From positions 34,385-98,384 of the forward strand of contig NZ_QLYX01000023.1 of assembly GCF_003289645.1 (NCBI RefSeq): DNA of 64,000 nucleotides. Direction: 5' to 3'. The notes under the pieces are model-generated. The model ran no database searches. It was given only the letters and a program-made list of their open reading frames with translations, and was not told the DNA's origin. The position numbers and the translations under genes are program-made. This stretch comes from Actinomadura craniellae (GTDB lineage Bacteria; Actinomycetota; Actinomycetes; Streptosporangiales; Streptosporangiaceae). Of the stretch, positions 56,267 to 64,000 are shown piece by piece; within the stretch, counting starts at the first letter, position 1, and each line of letters begins with the position of its first letter.

Positions 56267-57375
56267 TGACCGCCGTCCTGCGAGCACCGCACGCCGAGAC
56301 CACCGCCGAGACCGCCGGCTGGTCCGCCACCGCCTTCGCCACCGGCCCGGCCGACCGCGCCCGGGCCGAGGCGGGGGTCCGCGCCGCCTATGCGGCGGCC
56401 GGCCTGGCCGCCCCCGAACGCATCGTCTGGGTGCCCTCCCCGGCCCAGGGCGCGGTCGCCGCGGCCCTGCTCGGCGGCGGCGCGCCCGAGGCCGTCCGGG
56501 CGCTGCCCGGCGCCGGCCTGGTCACCCCTGAGGAGACCGGGGCGAGCGTGCGCGACGCCGTGCGCACCCGGCCCTGGGAGGCCGCGCGGGCCGCGGCGTA
56601 CGCCCGGCTCGGGCCGCGCGAGTGGGCGCGGGCCTGGGCGGGCACCGGGGCGCCGCTGTGGGAGCGGGTCAACGAGCTGGTGCTGCGTGTCCGCCGGGGC
56701 ATCGGCGAGCTGGCCGGCGAAGACGCCGAGCGGGCGCTGCGCGGCGCGACCCTCGACGCCGTGCTCGGCCAGCACGACGCGCCCTGGCTGGCGCTGTTCG
56801 ACTCCCTCGGCATGACGGGGGACGCCGAGCGGGCCGGGCTCGCGGCCCTGGCCGAGGTGGCGCGGACGGCAGGCTGGTGGTGGCCGTACGAGCGGGTCGC
56901 GATCATCTCTGAGCGCCCGGCCGAACTGCACCGCGACGAGCCGGGCCGGCTGCACCGGGGCGACGGTCCCGCGCTGGCCTTCACCGACGGCTTCGCGCTG
57001 CACGCCTGGCGTGGCATGCCGATCCCGGCCGACTTCACCGCCACCCTGGCGAACCTGACGGCCGAGCAGATCGGCGCCGAGGAGAACGCCGAGCTCCGCC
57101 GGGTGATGCTCGAACACTTCGGGTACGACCGCTACCTGGCCGAGACGGGCGCCCAACCGGTCCACCGCGACGAGACCGGGGTGCTCTGGCGCATCAACCT
57201 GGCCGGCGACGAGCCGGTCGTGATGGTCGAGGTCATCAACTCCACGCCCGAGCCCGACGGCTCGCGGCGCACCTACTACCTGCGCGTCCCGCCGAACACC
57301 CGCACCGCCCGCCAGGGCGTCGCCTGGACCTTCGGGGTCGACGAGGCCGACTACCGGCCCGAGCAGGAGACCTGA
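56266..57375 (+). CDS. DUF6745 domain protein
   Basis: 369 aa. VWVPSPAQGAVAAALLG near the N-terminus, AGWWWPYERVAIISERPAELHRDEPGRLHRGDGPALAFTDGFALHAWRGMPIP in mid-protein and EVINSTPEPDGSRRTYYLRVPPNTRTARQGVAWTFG near the end. I recall these as DUF6745 features. The protein is soluble, function unknown, and it is translationally coupled to the His-rich partner. The pair looks like a stand-alone two-gene cassette ended by a hairpin. Confidence 0.75.
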   Translation: MTAVLRAPHAETTAETAGWSATAFATGPADRARAEAGVRAAYAAAGLAAPERIVWVPSPAQGAVAAALLGGGAPEAVRALPGAGLVTPEETGASVRDAVRTRPWEAARAAAYARLGPREWARAWAGTGAPLWERVNELVLRVRRGIGELAGEDAERALRGATLDAVLGQHDAPWLALFDSLGMTGDAERAGLAALAEVARTAGWWWPYERVAIISERPAELHRDEPGRLHRGDGPALAFTDGFALHAWRGMPIPADFTATLANLTAEQIGAEENAELRRVMLEHFGYDRYLAETGAQPVHRDETGVLWRINLAGDEPVVMVEVINSTPEPDGSRRTYYLRVPPNTRTARQGVAWTFGVDEADYRPEQET

Positions 57376-57381
57376 CGTCGC

Positions 57382-57421
57382 GACGGGACGCCGTGCCATC
57401 CGGGGGCCATGGCGTCCCGTC
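57382..57421. terminator. Terminator after DUF6745 gene
   Basis: GACGGGACGCC (57382-57392) pairs with GGCGTCCCGTC (57411-57421), 18-nt loop; convergent genes on both sides. Confidence 0.65.
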
Positions 57422-57495
57422 CCGCGATCAGGAACCCGGCCGGCCCGGAGATCAGCAGGCAGGCCGGCCCGGACCGCTCGTGTCCAGGTCTGCGG

Positions 57496-58152
57496 TCAGG
57501 TGTCCGGCCGGCCCTTCTCGGGCCGGCGGTCGGCCAGTAGCTGGCCGCGGATGCCCGAGAGGAAGGAGGCGAGAACGTCGATGGCCTCCTCAAGGTCCGG
57601 GTAGCGCCCTTCGAGATGGCCCATCGCCATCGTCTCGGTCAGGGCGTTGATGCCGTCGGCGACCATCTCCAGCCGCCGCTCCTGCTGGGGGGTGTCCGCC
57701 GGCAGGCCCGCGGCGACGAGGTCCTCCACCATCTGGGCGCGGATCTCGGCGGACCGCCGCCGGGCCGACTCGCCCAGCGGGGACGCCGGGTCGTGCCGGG
57801 CCCGCACGCTGAGCCGGAAGAACTCCGGATGGCCGCACATCTTCTCCAGCGGCACCCGGAAGGCGGCGCGCAGCCGCTCGGGGTCGTGGGGGGCCTCGCT
57901 CGACCGGCGCCGCGCGTCCCGCACCACCGGGCCGGTCTTCCGGCTGGCCTCCTCGCCGAGCGCCCGCAGCAGGTCTTGCATGTTGCGGAAGTGCACGTAG
58001 AAGGTGGACTGCGCGACACCGGCGTTGCGGCAGACGTTGCCCGTCGACAGGCCCGCCTCGCCTTCGGTGTCGAGGATCCGCAACGCGGAGGCGAGCAGCC
58101 GGCGCCTGGTCAGGTCCTTGGCCTCGCGCCGGCTGAGTGTCACATCGGGCAT
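57496..58152 (-). CDS. TetR-family repressor of the ABC importer
   Basis: 218 aa. N-terminal HTH: RRRLLASALRILDTEGEAGLSTGNVCRNAGVAQSTFYVHFRNMQDLLRAL. C-terminal ligand domain is helical. It is divergent from the SBP gene. Two 24-bp palindromes with the same TTCACCGATAG half lie in the spacer, so it almost surely represses the importer and itself. Inducer unknown. Confidence 0.93.
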   Translation of the reverse strand: MPDVTLSRREAKDLTRRRLLASALRILDTEGEAGLSTGNVCRNAGVAQSTFYVHFRNMQDLLRALGEEASRKTGPVVRDARRRSSEAPHDPERLRAAFRVPLEKMCGHPEFFRLSVRARHDPASPLGESARRRSAEIRAQMVEDLVAAGLPADTPQQERRLEMVADGINALTETMAMGHLEGRYPDLEEAIDVLASFLSGIRGQLLADRRPEKGRPDT

Positions 58153-58172
58153 CAGATCCTCTGATCCTTCAT

Positions 58173-58196
58173 TTCACCGATAGATCTATCGGTGAA
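58173..58196. promoter_or_regulatory. TetR operator O1
   Basis: Perfect 24-bp palindrome: TTCACCGATAGA and its inverse. It lies 20 bp upstream of the repressor start. Confidence 0.85.
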
Positions 58197-58258
58197 CATT
58201 GTGCCACCACTGGTGAACAAACATACCCAAGGCTGTTCGTCAACCCATTGCAAATCAA

Positions 58259-58282
58259 TTCACCGATAGTACTATCGGTGAA
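58259..58282. promoter_or_regulatory. TetR operator O2
   Basis: Perfect 24-bp palindrome: TTCACCGATAGT and its inverse, identical to O1 except the central two bases. It ends 32 bp before the SBP start. Centres of O1 and O2 are 86 bp apart. Confidence 0.85.
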
Positions 58283-58314
58283 CTCGCGGTCATGATCTCT
58301 GGGAGGGACGACGC

Positions 58315-59955
58315 GTGATCCACGTGACGACTAGACGACGCCTCCGGAGAGCGATCCCCGCGCTGTCCCTCACGACGTGCGCGATCCTGCTCGCCGCGTG
58401 CAGCGGCGGCGGCAGCGGAAGCTCCAACCCCACCGCCCCGGGCGGGAAGGCCGTCCCCGGCGGGCGGCTGATCTACGGGCTGGCCGCGGACGCCGACGGC
58501 TTCAACCCGAACAAGGACTCGTTCGCCGCACAGACCTACGCGATGGCCGGGACGGTCATCGAGGCGCTGACCGCCATCGACGCCTCCGGCAACTGGCGCC
58601 CGAACCTGGCGGAGTCCTTCAAGCCCGCCGAGAAGTACACGCAGTGGACGATCAAGATCCGCAAGGGGATCACGTTCTCCACCGGCGAACCGCTGGACGC
58701 CGAGGTGGTCAAAGCCAACCTGGACGCGCAGAAGGCCTCCCCCCTGACCGCGGCGGTCCTCGCGCCGCTGCGCGGCATCGAGGTACTCGACCCCCACACC
58801 GTCCAGGTGCACCTCACCACCCCGTGGGTGGGCTTCCCGGCCACGCTCGCCGCCCAGGTCGGCATGATCATTCCCAAGTCGTCGCTGGCCGACCCGGCCA
58901 AGGCGAGCCGGCAGCCGGTGGGCACCGGGCCGTTCGTGTTCCGCAGCTACACCCCCGACAACCGCTTCGTCGTGGCGAAGAACCCCAAGTACTGGCGCAA
59001 GGGACTGCCCTACCTCGACCAGATCGAGTTCCGGATCCTGCCCGACAACCAGACCAGGGCGCAGACCCTGGAGGCGGGCGGCCTGACCGCCATGGCGACG
59101 CTCCGCGACACCGACATCGTGAAGTTCGGCAAGCTCGCCGACCAGGGCGGCTACCGGATGTACCGGGTCGCGGGCATGTCCGTGCCGGAGTTCGCCTTCA
59201 TGCTCAACACCGCGGTCGCCCCGCTGGACGACCTGCGGGTCCGGCGGGCGCTGGCACACGCCACCGACCGCCAGGCATTCATCAAGACGCTGCGCTCCGG
59301 GCTGACCAAGGCGGCCGACGGCCCCTGGTCGCCCGACTCCAAGTGGTACGTCCCGGGCGGCTACCCGGCCTACGACCTGAACCAGGCCAAGGCCCTGGTC
59401 GGCGAGTACGAGGGTGAGAAGGGCCCGATCAGGATCGAGCTGCTGAGCGTGCCCGACCCGACGTCGATGCAGAACGCCGAGCTGGCCCAGGACATGTGGC
59501 GCAAGGCGGGCATGGACGTCACCATCCGGCAGGCCGACCAGCCCGACCTCATCCAGCGCGCGCTCACCGGCAACTTCTCCGCGACCAACTGGACCCAGTT
59601 CATCGCGCCCGATCCCGACGGCGAGTACTCCTGGCTGCACTCGCGGTTCGCCGCCCCGGTCGGCGGGCTCTCCATCAACATGCCCCGGCTCAAGGACCCG
59701 CAGCTCAGCGCCGCCCTCGACGCGGGCCGCGGCAACCCCGACGAGGCCGCGCGCAAGCGGGCGTACGCCACCGTGCAGCAGCGCCTGCGCGACCAGCTGC
59801 CCTTCCTGTGGATCGACCACCTCACCACCAGCGCGGTGATCACCAAGCCGCAGGTGCGGGGCCTCGACCAGTACACCCTGCCCGACGGGTCGATGGGCAA
59901 GGCGCTCAGCGGCACGCCGACCCACCGGTTCGACCAGATCTGGATCAGCAGGTAA
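58315..59955 (+). CDS. ABC transporter substrate-binding lipoprotein (peptide/nickel type)
   Basis: 546 aa. Lipoprotein signal with lipobox LLAACS, then a Gly/Ser linker. SBP_bac_5 features are RLIYGLAADADGFNPNKDSFAAQTYAMAGTVIEAL, NLAESFKPAEKYTQWTIKIRKGITFSTGEPLDAEVVKANLD and QPVGTGPFVF. Takes up oligopeptides, opines, nickel complexes or similar solutes; the ligand is unknown. The GTG follows GGGAGGGA. First gene of a four-gene importer operon. Confidence 0.93.
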   Translation: MIHVTTRRRLRRAIPALSLTTCAILLAACSGGGSGSSNPTAPGGKAVPGGRLIYGLAADADGFNPNKDSFAAQTYAMAGTVIEALTAIDASGNWRPNLAESFKPAEKYTQWTIKIRKGITFSTGEPLDAEVVKANLDAQKASPLTAAVLAPLRGIEVLDPHTVQVHLTTPWVGFPATLAAQVGMIIPKSSLADPAKASRQPVGTGPFVFRSYTPDNRFVVAKNPKYWRKGLPYLDQIEFRILPDNQTRAQTLEAGGLTAMATLRDTDIVKFGKLADQGGYRMYRVAGMSVPEFAFMLNTAVAPLDDLRVRRALAHATDRQAFIKTLRSGLTKAADGPWSPDSKWYVPGGYPAYDLNQAKALVGEYEGEKGPIRIELLSVPDPTSMQNAELAQDMWRKAGMDVTIRQADQPDLIQRALTGNFSATNWTQFIAPDPDGEYSWLHSRFAAPVGGLSINMPRLKDPQLSAALDAGRGNPDEAARKRAYATVQQRLRDQLPFLWIDHLTTSAVITKPQVRGLDQYTLPDGSMGKALSGTPTHRFDQIWISR

Positions 59956-59960
59956 CCGGG

Positions 59961-60908
59961 ATGGCGCTGGTCGTGCTGCGGCGCCTCGCCCAGCTGATCT
60001 TCGTGCTCCTGGTCGTGACGCTCCTCGCGTTCTGGATGATCAACCTGCTGCCCGGCGACCCCGCCATGCAGATCCTCGGCTACGGCGGGGACGAGGCGGC
60101 GCTGGCCCAGGTCCGCGCGGAACTCGGCCTGAACGATCCCTTCTGGAGCCGGTACGCCGACTGGCTGGGCGGGGTCGTCACCGGTGACCTGGGGACCTCC
60201 TACATTTCGAGCATCCCGGTGGCGGAGTCGCTGGCCGATCGGCTGCCGGTGACCATCGAGCTGCTCGTCCTCTCCCAGGTGATCTCGCTCGGGCTGGCGA
60301 TCCCCGCCGGCCTGGCCGCGGCCCGCCGGGCGGGCGGGCTGCTGGACCGAGTGCTCACCACCACGAGCTTCGGCCTGCTGTCCACGCCGGTGTTCGTGTC
60401 CGGAGTGGTGCTGATCATGGTGTTCGCGGTGCGGTGGCCGCTGCTCCCGGCCACCGGGTACACGCCCTTCACCACCGACCCGGTGGAGAACCTGCGGTCG
60501 CTGCTGCTCCCCTCGCTGACGCTCGCCGCCGGGCAGCTCGCGGTTTACGCCCGGCTACTGCGCTCGGACCTGATCGCCACCCTGCAGGAGGACTACATCA
60601 CCCTGGCCCGGGCCCGGGGCCTGTCGCCCCGGCGCATCCTGTGGCGGCACGCCCTGCGCCCGTCGGCGATCTCGCTGGTCACCGTGATCGGGCTGAACCT
60701 GGGCGCGCTCATCGGGGGCGCGGTCATCATCGAGATGCTGTTCGGGCTGCCCGGGGTGGGCCGGCTCATCGTCGACTCGATCTTCGCCCGCGACTACCTG
60801 GTGGTGCAGGGCGGGGTGCTGCTCGTCGCGGTCGGCTACGTCGTCGTGAACTTCGCCATCGACCTCCTCTACGGCCTGCTCGACCCGAGGATCCGCCATG
60901 CTTCCTGA
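59961..60908 (+). CDS. ABC transporter permease (DppB-like)
   Basis: 315 aa, about six membrane segments. The N-terminal LRRLAQLIFVLLVVTLLAFWMINLLPGDPA is DppB-type, and the EAA loop is EDYITLARARGLSPRRILWRHALRPS. It starts 5 bp after the SBP stop and overlaps the next gene by 11 bp. Confidence 0.95.
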   Translation: MALVVLRRLAQLIFVLLVVTLLAFWMINLLPGDPAMQILGYGGDEAALAQVRAELGLNDPFWSRYADWLGGVVTGDLGTSYISSIPVAESLADRLPVTIELLVLSQVISLGLAIPAGLAAARRAGGLLDRVLTTTSFGLLSTPVFVSGVVLIMVFAVRWPLLPATGYTPFTTDPVENLRSLLLPSLTLAAGQLAVYARLLRSDLIATLQEDYITLARARGLSPRRILWRHALRPSAISLVTVIGLNLGALIGGAVIIEMLFGLPGVGRLIVDSIFARDYLVVQGGVLLVAVGYVVVNFAIDLLYGLLDPRIRHAS

Positions 60909-62877
60909 GCAGAAGACCGTCCCCGCCAAGAAGAGGCGCCGGTTCGGCTGGGGTTTCCGGCTGGCACTGCTGTGGCTCCTCCTGGTGATCGGTGCCGCGC
61001 TCACCGCCGACCTGCTACCGCTGCCCGATCCCGGCACCACGCTGACCGGGGAGCCCGAGACCGGCCCGACCCCGGGCCACCCGCTGGGCACCGACGGGCT
61101 GGGCCGTGACGTGCTCAGCCGGATGGCCCATGGCGCCCGGGTGTCGCTGGGCGTCGGCCTGGGCGCCGTCTTCCTCGGGCTGCTGATCGGCGGGCCGCTC
61201 GGCCTCATCGCCGGTTACTACCGGGGGGTCGTCGACCGGATCATCATGACGGCCAACGACATCGTGCTGGCCTTCCCCGCGCTGGTCTTCGCCCTGGCGG
61301 TGATCGCCTTCGCCGGGGCGAGCGTCCGCAACGTGCTCGTCGTGCTGGGGCTGCTCGGGGTGCCGGCCTGGGTCCGGCTGGTCCGCGGCGTGACCCTCGC
61401 GTTCGCCCAGCGGGAGTTCGTGACCGCCGCCCGGACGCTGGGCGCCCGCGGCAGCACCGTCATGTGGCGGGAGATCGCCCCGAACGTCGTGCTGCCCGCA
61501 GTCTCCTACGCCTTCATCATCATGGCCGTGGTGGTGGTCGCCGAGGGCAGCCTGGCCTTCCTCGGCCTCTCGGTCCAGGCCCCCACGCCTACCTGGGGCG
61601 GCATGATCAATGAGGGGCGCAGCACGCTGGAGACCGCCACGCACATCGTCCTCGTGCCGTCCGTCGTGATGTTCCTGACCGTCCTGGCGTTCAACCTCGT
61701 CGGCGACCGGCTGCGGGAGCTCACCGACGTCCGGCAGAGCGGCCTGGAGCCGGCGCGCCCCCAGCGCCCGGCGGTCCGGGCGCCCGCCGCCGACGCCGCG
61801 CCGGCCCCCCGGCGGGAGGGCCCGCCGCCGCTGCTGGACGTGGTCGACCTGCACACCGGTTTCCGTACCGAACGCGGCCTGGTCCGGGCCGTCGACGGGG
61901 TGTCGTTCACCCTCGAACGCGGGCGCACCCTCGCCGTCGTCGGCGAGTCGGGCAGCGGGAAGTCCATGCTCATCCGCTCCATCCTGGGCCTGCTCCCCGG
62001 CTCCGGCGTCGAGCGCTCCGGGCACGTCCACCTGGAGGGCGAGGACCTGGCCGGCCGGGGGCCGGAGGACATGCGGAAGGTGCTCGGCACCCGGCTGGCC
62101 ACCGTCTTCCAGGACCCGATGACCGCGCTCAACCCGGTGCGCACGGTGGGCACCCAGGTCACCGAGCCGCTCCGGGTGCACCGGAAGATGAGCCGGGCCG
62201 AGGCGTACGAGACCGCCGAGCGGCTGCTCGCCTCGGTCGGCATCCCCGAGCCGCGCCGGGTGCTGCGCAGCCATCCGCACCAGCTGTCCGGTGGGATGCG
62301 GCAGCGGATCACCATCGCAATGGCCCTGTCCTGTGACCCCGAGGTGTTGTTCGCCGACGAGCCGACCACCGCTCTCGACGTCACCGTCCAGCGCCAGATC
62401 CTGCGGTTGCTGCACCGGCAGCGGGACGAGCGGGACATGGCGATGGTCCTGGTCAGCCACGACCTGGCGGTGGTGGCCGACCACGCCGACGAGGTGATCG
62501 TCATGTACGCGGGGCGGGTGGTGGAGCGCGGGCCGGCGGACGCCCTGTTCACCGCGCCGCGGATGCGCTACACCGAGGCCCTGCTGCGGGCCGCCCCCGA
62601 CCTGTCGGCGCCTAGCCACAGCCGGCTGGAGGTCATCGAGGGGCGTCCCCCGGACCTCGCCGCTCCCCCGGCCGGCTGCCGCTTCCACCCGCGCTGCCCG
62701 TTCGCGCGGGAACGCTGCCGGACGGAGGAGCCCGCGCTGGTCGAGGACACCATCCCCGGCCGTTCCTACGCCTGCTGGTATCCCGCGGGCGAGGTACCCG
62801 ACGAGGGGACCGAGGAAGGGGCCGGGGACCTGACGGCGGAGGACGGCAACGTGGGGAGCGTGCGGCATGGCGGGTAG
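60898..62877 (+). CDS. Fused ABC permease (DppC-like) and ATPase (DppD-like)
   Basis: 659 aa. Residues 1 to about 285 are a DppC-type permease (HPLGTDGLGRDVLSRMAHGARVSLGVGLG; EAA loop FVTAARTLGARGSTVMWREIAPN). After an Ala/Pro-rich linker (about 285-310) comes a DppD-type ATPase: Walker A GESGSGKS, signature LSGGMRQR, Walker B VLFADEPTTALD, H-loop SHDLAVVAD, and the C-terminal CRFHPRCPFARERC cluster. These are normally separate genes. Overlaps both neighbours by 11 bp. Confidence 0.93.
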   Translation: MLPEQKTVPAKKRRRFGWGFRLALLWLLLVIGAALTADLLPLPDPGTTLTGEPETGPTPGHPLGTDGLGRDVLSRMAHGARVSLGVGLGAVFLGLLIGGPLGLIAGYYRGVVDRIIMTANDIVLAFPALVFALAVIAFAGASVRNVLVVLGLLGVPAWVRLVRGVTLAFAQREFVTAARTLGARGSTVMWREIAPNVVLPAVSYAFIIMAVVVVAEGSLAFLGLSVQAPTPTWGGMINEGRSTLETATHIVLVPSVVMFLTVLAFNLVGDRLRELTDVRQSGLEPARPQRPAVRAPAADAAPAPRREGPPPLLDVVDLHTGFRTERGLVRAVDGVSFTLERGRTLAVVGESGSGKSMLIRSILGLLPGSGVERSGHVHLEGEDLAGRGPEDMRKVLGTRLATVFQDPMTALNPVRTVGTQVTEPLRVHRKMSRAEAYETAERLLASVGIPEPRRVLRSHPHQLSGGMRQRITIAMALSCDPEVLFADEPTTALDVTVQRQILRLLHRQRDERDMAMVLVSHDLAVVADHADEVIVMYAGRVVERGPADALFTAPRMRYTEALLRAAPDLSAPSHSRLEVIEGRPPDLAAPPAGCRFHPRCPFARERCRTEEPALVEDTIPGRSYACWYPAGEVPDEGTEEGAGDLTAEDGNVGSVRHGG

Positions 62878-63871
62878 CGGGACGGCGCATCTGCGCAACG
62901 GCGACGAGGTGCTGCGGGTCGAGAACCTGACGGTCAGGTTCCGGGCGGGCCGCAACCGCACCGTGCACGCGGTCTCGGAGGTGAGTTTCGACGTCGCCCG
63001 GGGCGAGACGCTGGGCATCGTCGGCGAGTCGGGGTGCGGCAAGTCCTCCGCCGCCCGGGCGATCATGCAGATGCCGCCGCCGACCTCGGGGTCGGTCCGG
63101 CTGAACGGGCAGGAGCTGACCGGGCTGCGCGGCGAGGCGCTCCGGCAGACCCGGCGGCAGCTCCAGATGATCTTCCAGGACCCCATCTCGTCGCTGAACC
63201 CGCGCCGGCGGGTGCGCGACATCGTCGCCGAGGGCCCGCGCGTCTGGGGCGCCGAAAACGGCGCCGAGCGGATCGACGAGGCGCTGGAGGCGGTCGGCCT
63301 CGACCCGGCCACCGCCGCCGGGCGGCGGCCGCACGAGTTCTCCGGCGGCCAGTGCCAGCGCGTCAGCATCGCCCGCGCCCTGGTGCTCGAACCACAGGTG
63401 ATCATCTGTGACGAGCCGGTGTCGGCCCTCGACGTGTCGGTGCAGGCCCAGATCCTCAACCTGCTGGAGGACCTGAAGGCCCGCTACCGGCTCACCCTGG
63501 TGTTCATCGCGCACGACCTGGCGGTGATCAAGAACATCAGCGACCGTGTCCTGGTGATGTACCTGGGCAAGACCTGCGAGCTCGCCCCCGCCGAGGCGCT
63601 GGTCGAACGCCCCGCCCACCCCTACACCCGGGCGTTGCTCTCCGCGGTCCCCCGCGGCCCGCTCCGGCTCACCGCCGCGGAGGAGGAGCGGATGGGTGGC
63701 GAGCCGCCCTCCCCGATCGCCCCGCCCAGCGGCTGCCGGTTCCGCACCCGCTGCCCCCGGGCGGACGCCCGCTGCGCGACCGAGGAGCCGCTGATGCGCC
63801 CGATCGCCCCCGACCACTGGGTCGCCTGCCACCACCCGGCCCGTGATCCTTCCGCTTTCGAGGCGCCATAG
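62867..63871 (+). CDS. ABC transporter ATPase (DppF-like)
   Basis: 334 aa. Walker A GESGCGKSS, signature FSGGQCQR (Q for the usual Q-R context, C after it), Walker B VIICDEPVSALD, H-loop AHDLAVIKN, and CRFRTRCPRADARC near the end. The last residues (RDPSAFEAP) are encoded by the left half of a dispersed palindrome, and the stop codon lies in its loop, so the native C-terminus may have been replaced. Confidence 0.93.
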   Translation: MAGSGTAHLRNGDEVLRVENLTVRFRAGRNRTVHAVSEVSFDVARGETLGIVGESGCGKSSAARAIMQMPPPTSGSVRLNGQELTGLRGEALRQTRRQLQMIFQDPISSLNPRRRVRDIVAEGPRVWGAENGAERIDEALEAVGLDPATAAGRRPHEFSGGQCQRVSIARALVLEPQVIICDEPVSALDVSVQAQILNLLEDLKARYRLTLVFIAHDLAVIKNISDRVLVMYLGKTCELAPAEALVERPAHPYTRALLSAVPRGPLRLTAAEEERMGGEPPSPIAPPSGCRFRTRCPRADARCATEEPLMRPIAPDHWVACHHPARDPSAFEAP

Positions 63872-63874
63872 CGC
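63843..63874. repeat. Left half of a GTGATCCTTC palindrome
   Basis: GTGATCCTTCCGCTTTCG then GCGCCATAGCGC, matching 19210-19240. The right arm is missing; instead IS-like sequence begins about 63875. Confidence 0.7.
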
Positions 63875-64000
63875 AATGCCACTAAGTTAAGTGTTTGAGT
63901 GGTACGGTTCTTGGATGGCTCGAATTGGACAGGTAAAGGTTGCTGACAGCGATTCTTCGTCTGTGCGGTTGACGGATCGTATTTCATTGGGTGTGTTGGC
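63875..64000 (+). mobile_element. Left end of an IS4-like insertion sequence (truncated by window)
   Basis: From about 63875 the base composition drops and CACTAAGTTAAGTG follows, looking like an IS terminal repeat. A transposase-like frame begins at 63915. The right end lies outside the window. Confidence 0.65.
63915..64000 (+). CDS. Transposase N-terminus, IS4-like (partial)
   Basis: The first 28 codons read ARIGQVKVADSDSSSVRLTDRISLGVL. The phrase RLTDRISLGVL is typical of actinomycete IS4-type transposases. The frame is open to the window edge, and codon use is less GC-biased than neighbours, in keeping with transfer. Confidence 0.65.
   Translation, partial: MARIGQVKVADSDSSSVRLTDRISLGVL

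Overview
The window is high-GC DNA with abundant GTG starts and many 4-bp GTGA/ATGA gene overlaps, so it comes from an actinomycete chromosome. Family content (PAC2, DUF3052, DUF3145, DUF5998, DUF6343, DUF1918, FasR-type fab regulator, AhpE, homodimeric AceE, AccD-type carboxyltransferase) fits Streptosporangiales, perhaps an Actinomadura-like genus; the genus is inference. About 56 protein genes, one tRNA and several families of palindromic repeats are supported. No CRISPR array or rRNA is present.

1-8 kb holds an orphan Hsp70-type ATPase with a class II glutamine amidotransferase, a zinc alcohol dehydrogenase, an HxlR regulator divergent from a YceI gene with inverted repeats between them, an RNase Z-like hydrolase, a HIT protein, a lipoprotein and an SMI1/KNR4 (SUKH) protein. 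8-12.7 kb is accessory in character: an SDR with an altered catalytic motif, an LLM-class flavin/F420 oxidoreductase behind an AT-rich promoter, a predicted cytidine-deaminase-fold protein with a disordered tail, and a lipoprotein, followed by strong hairpins and tRNA-Val.

12.8-22.3 kb is a Calvin-cycle locus: cbbL-cbbS-cbbX (red-type form I Rubisco and its activase), divergent cbbR with a three-half-site operator, and further on phosphoribulokinase divergent from a GAF histidine kinase/NarL-type response regulator pair. 22.4-26.9 kb is a four-gene operon joining TelA with two extracytoplasmic substrate-binding-like proteins, one fused to a vWA domain. 26.9-41 kb is core metabolism: AhpE, DUF3052, pyruvate dehydrogenase AceE, then fasR-fabD-fabH-acpP-fabF-accD ending in a strong terminator. 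This order resembles the M. tuberculosis ahpE-aceE-fabD-acpM-kasA-accD6 region.

42.8-47.7 kb carries the most interesting unit: a cytoplasmic subtilisin-like protease, an ECF-like sigma factor, a small protein and a TPR-CHAT (caspase-like) protease, the last three overlapping. I propose it as a protease-based signalling or cell-death module. 47.7-57.4 kb holds a phosphodiesterase, DUF5998, a proline-rich ORF, a GNAT/acyl-CoA-synthetase fusion lacking its ATP-grasp core, a PfkB kinase, a RecQ helicase with a phosphoribosyltransferase-like tail and a DUF6745 pair. 57.5-63.9 kb is a TetR-controlled peptide/nickel-type ABC importer with twin 24-bp operators and a permease-ATPase fusion.

Two dispersed repeat families overlap stop codons: one reads GAGCCGAGGGAGTGAGCGG (43.9-49.9 kb), the other is a palindrome beginning GTGATCCTTC (17.8, 19.2 and 63.8 kb). 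The last copy of the palindrome is cut at its centre by an IS4-like element that runs off the end of the window.
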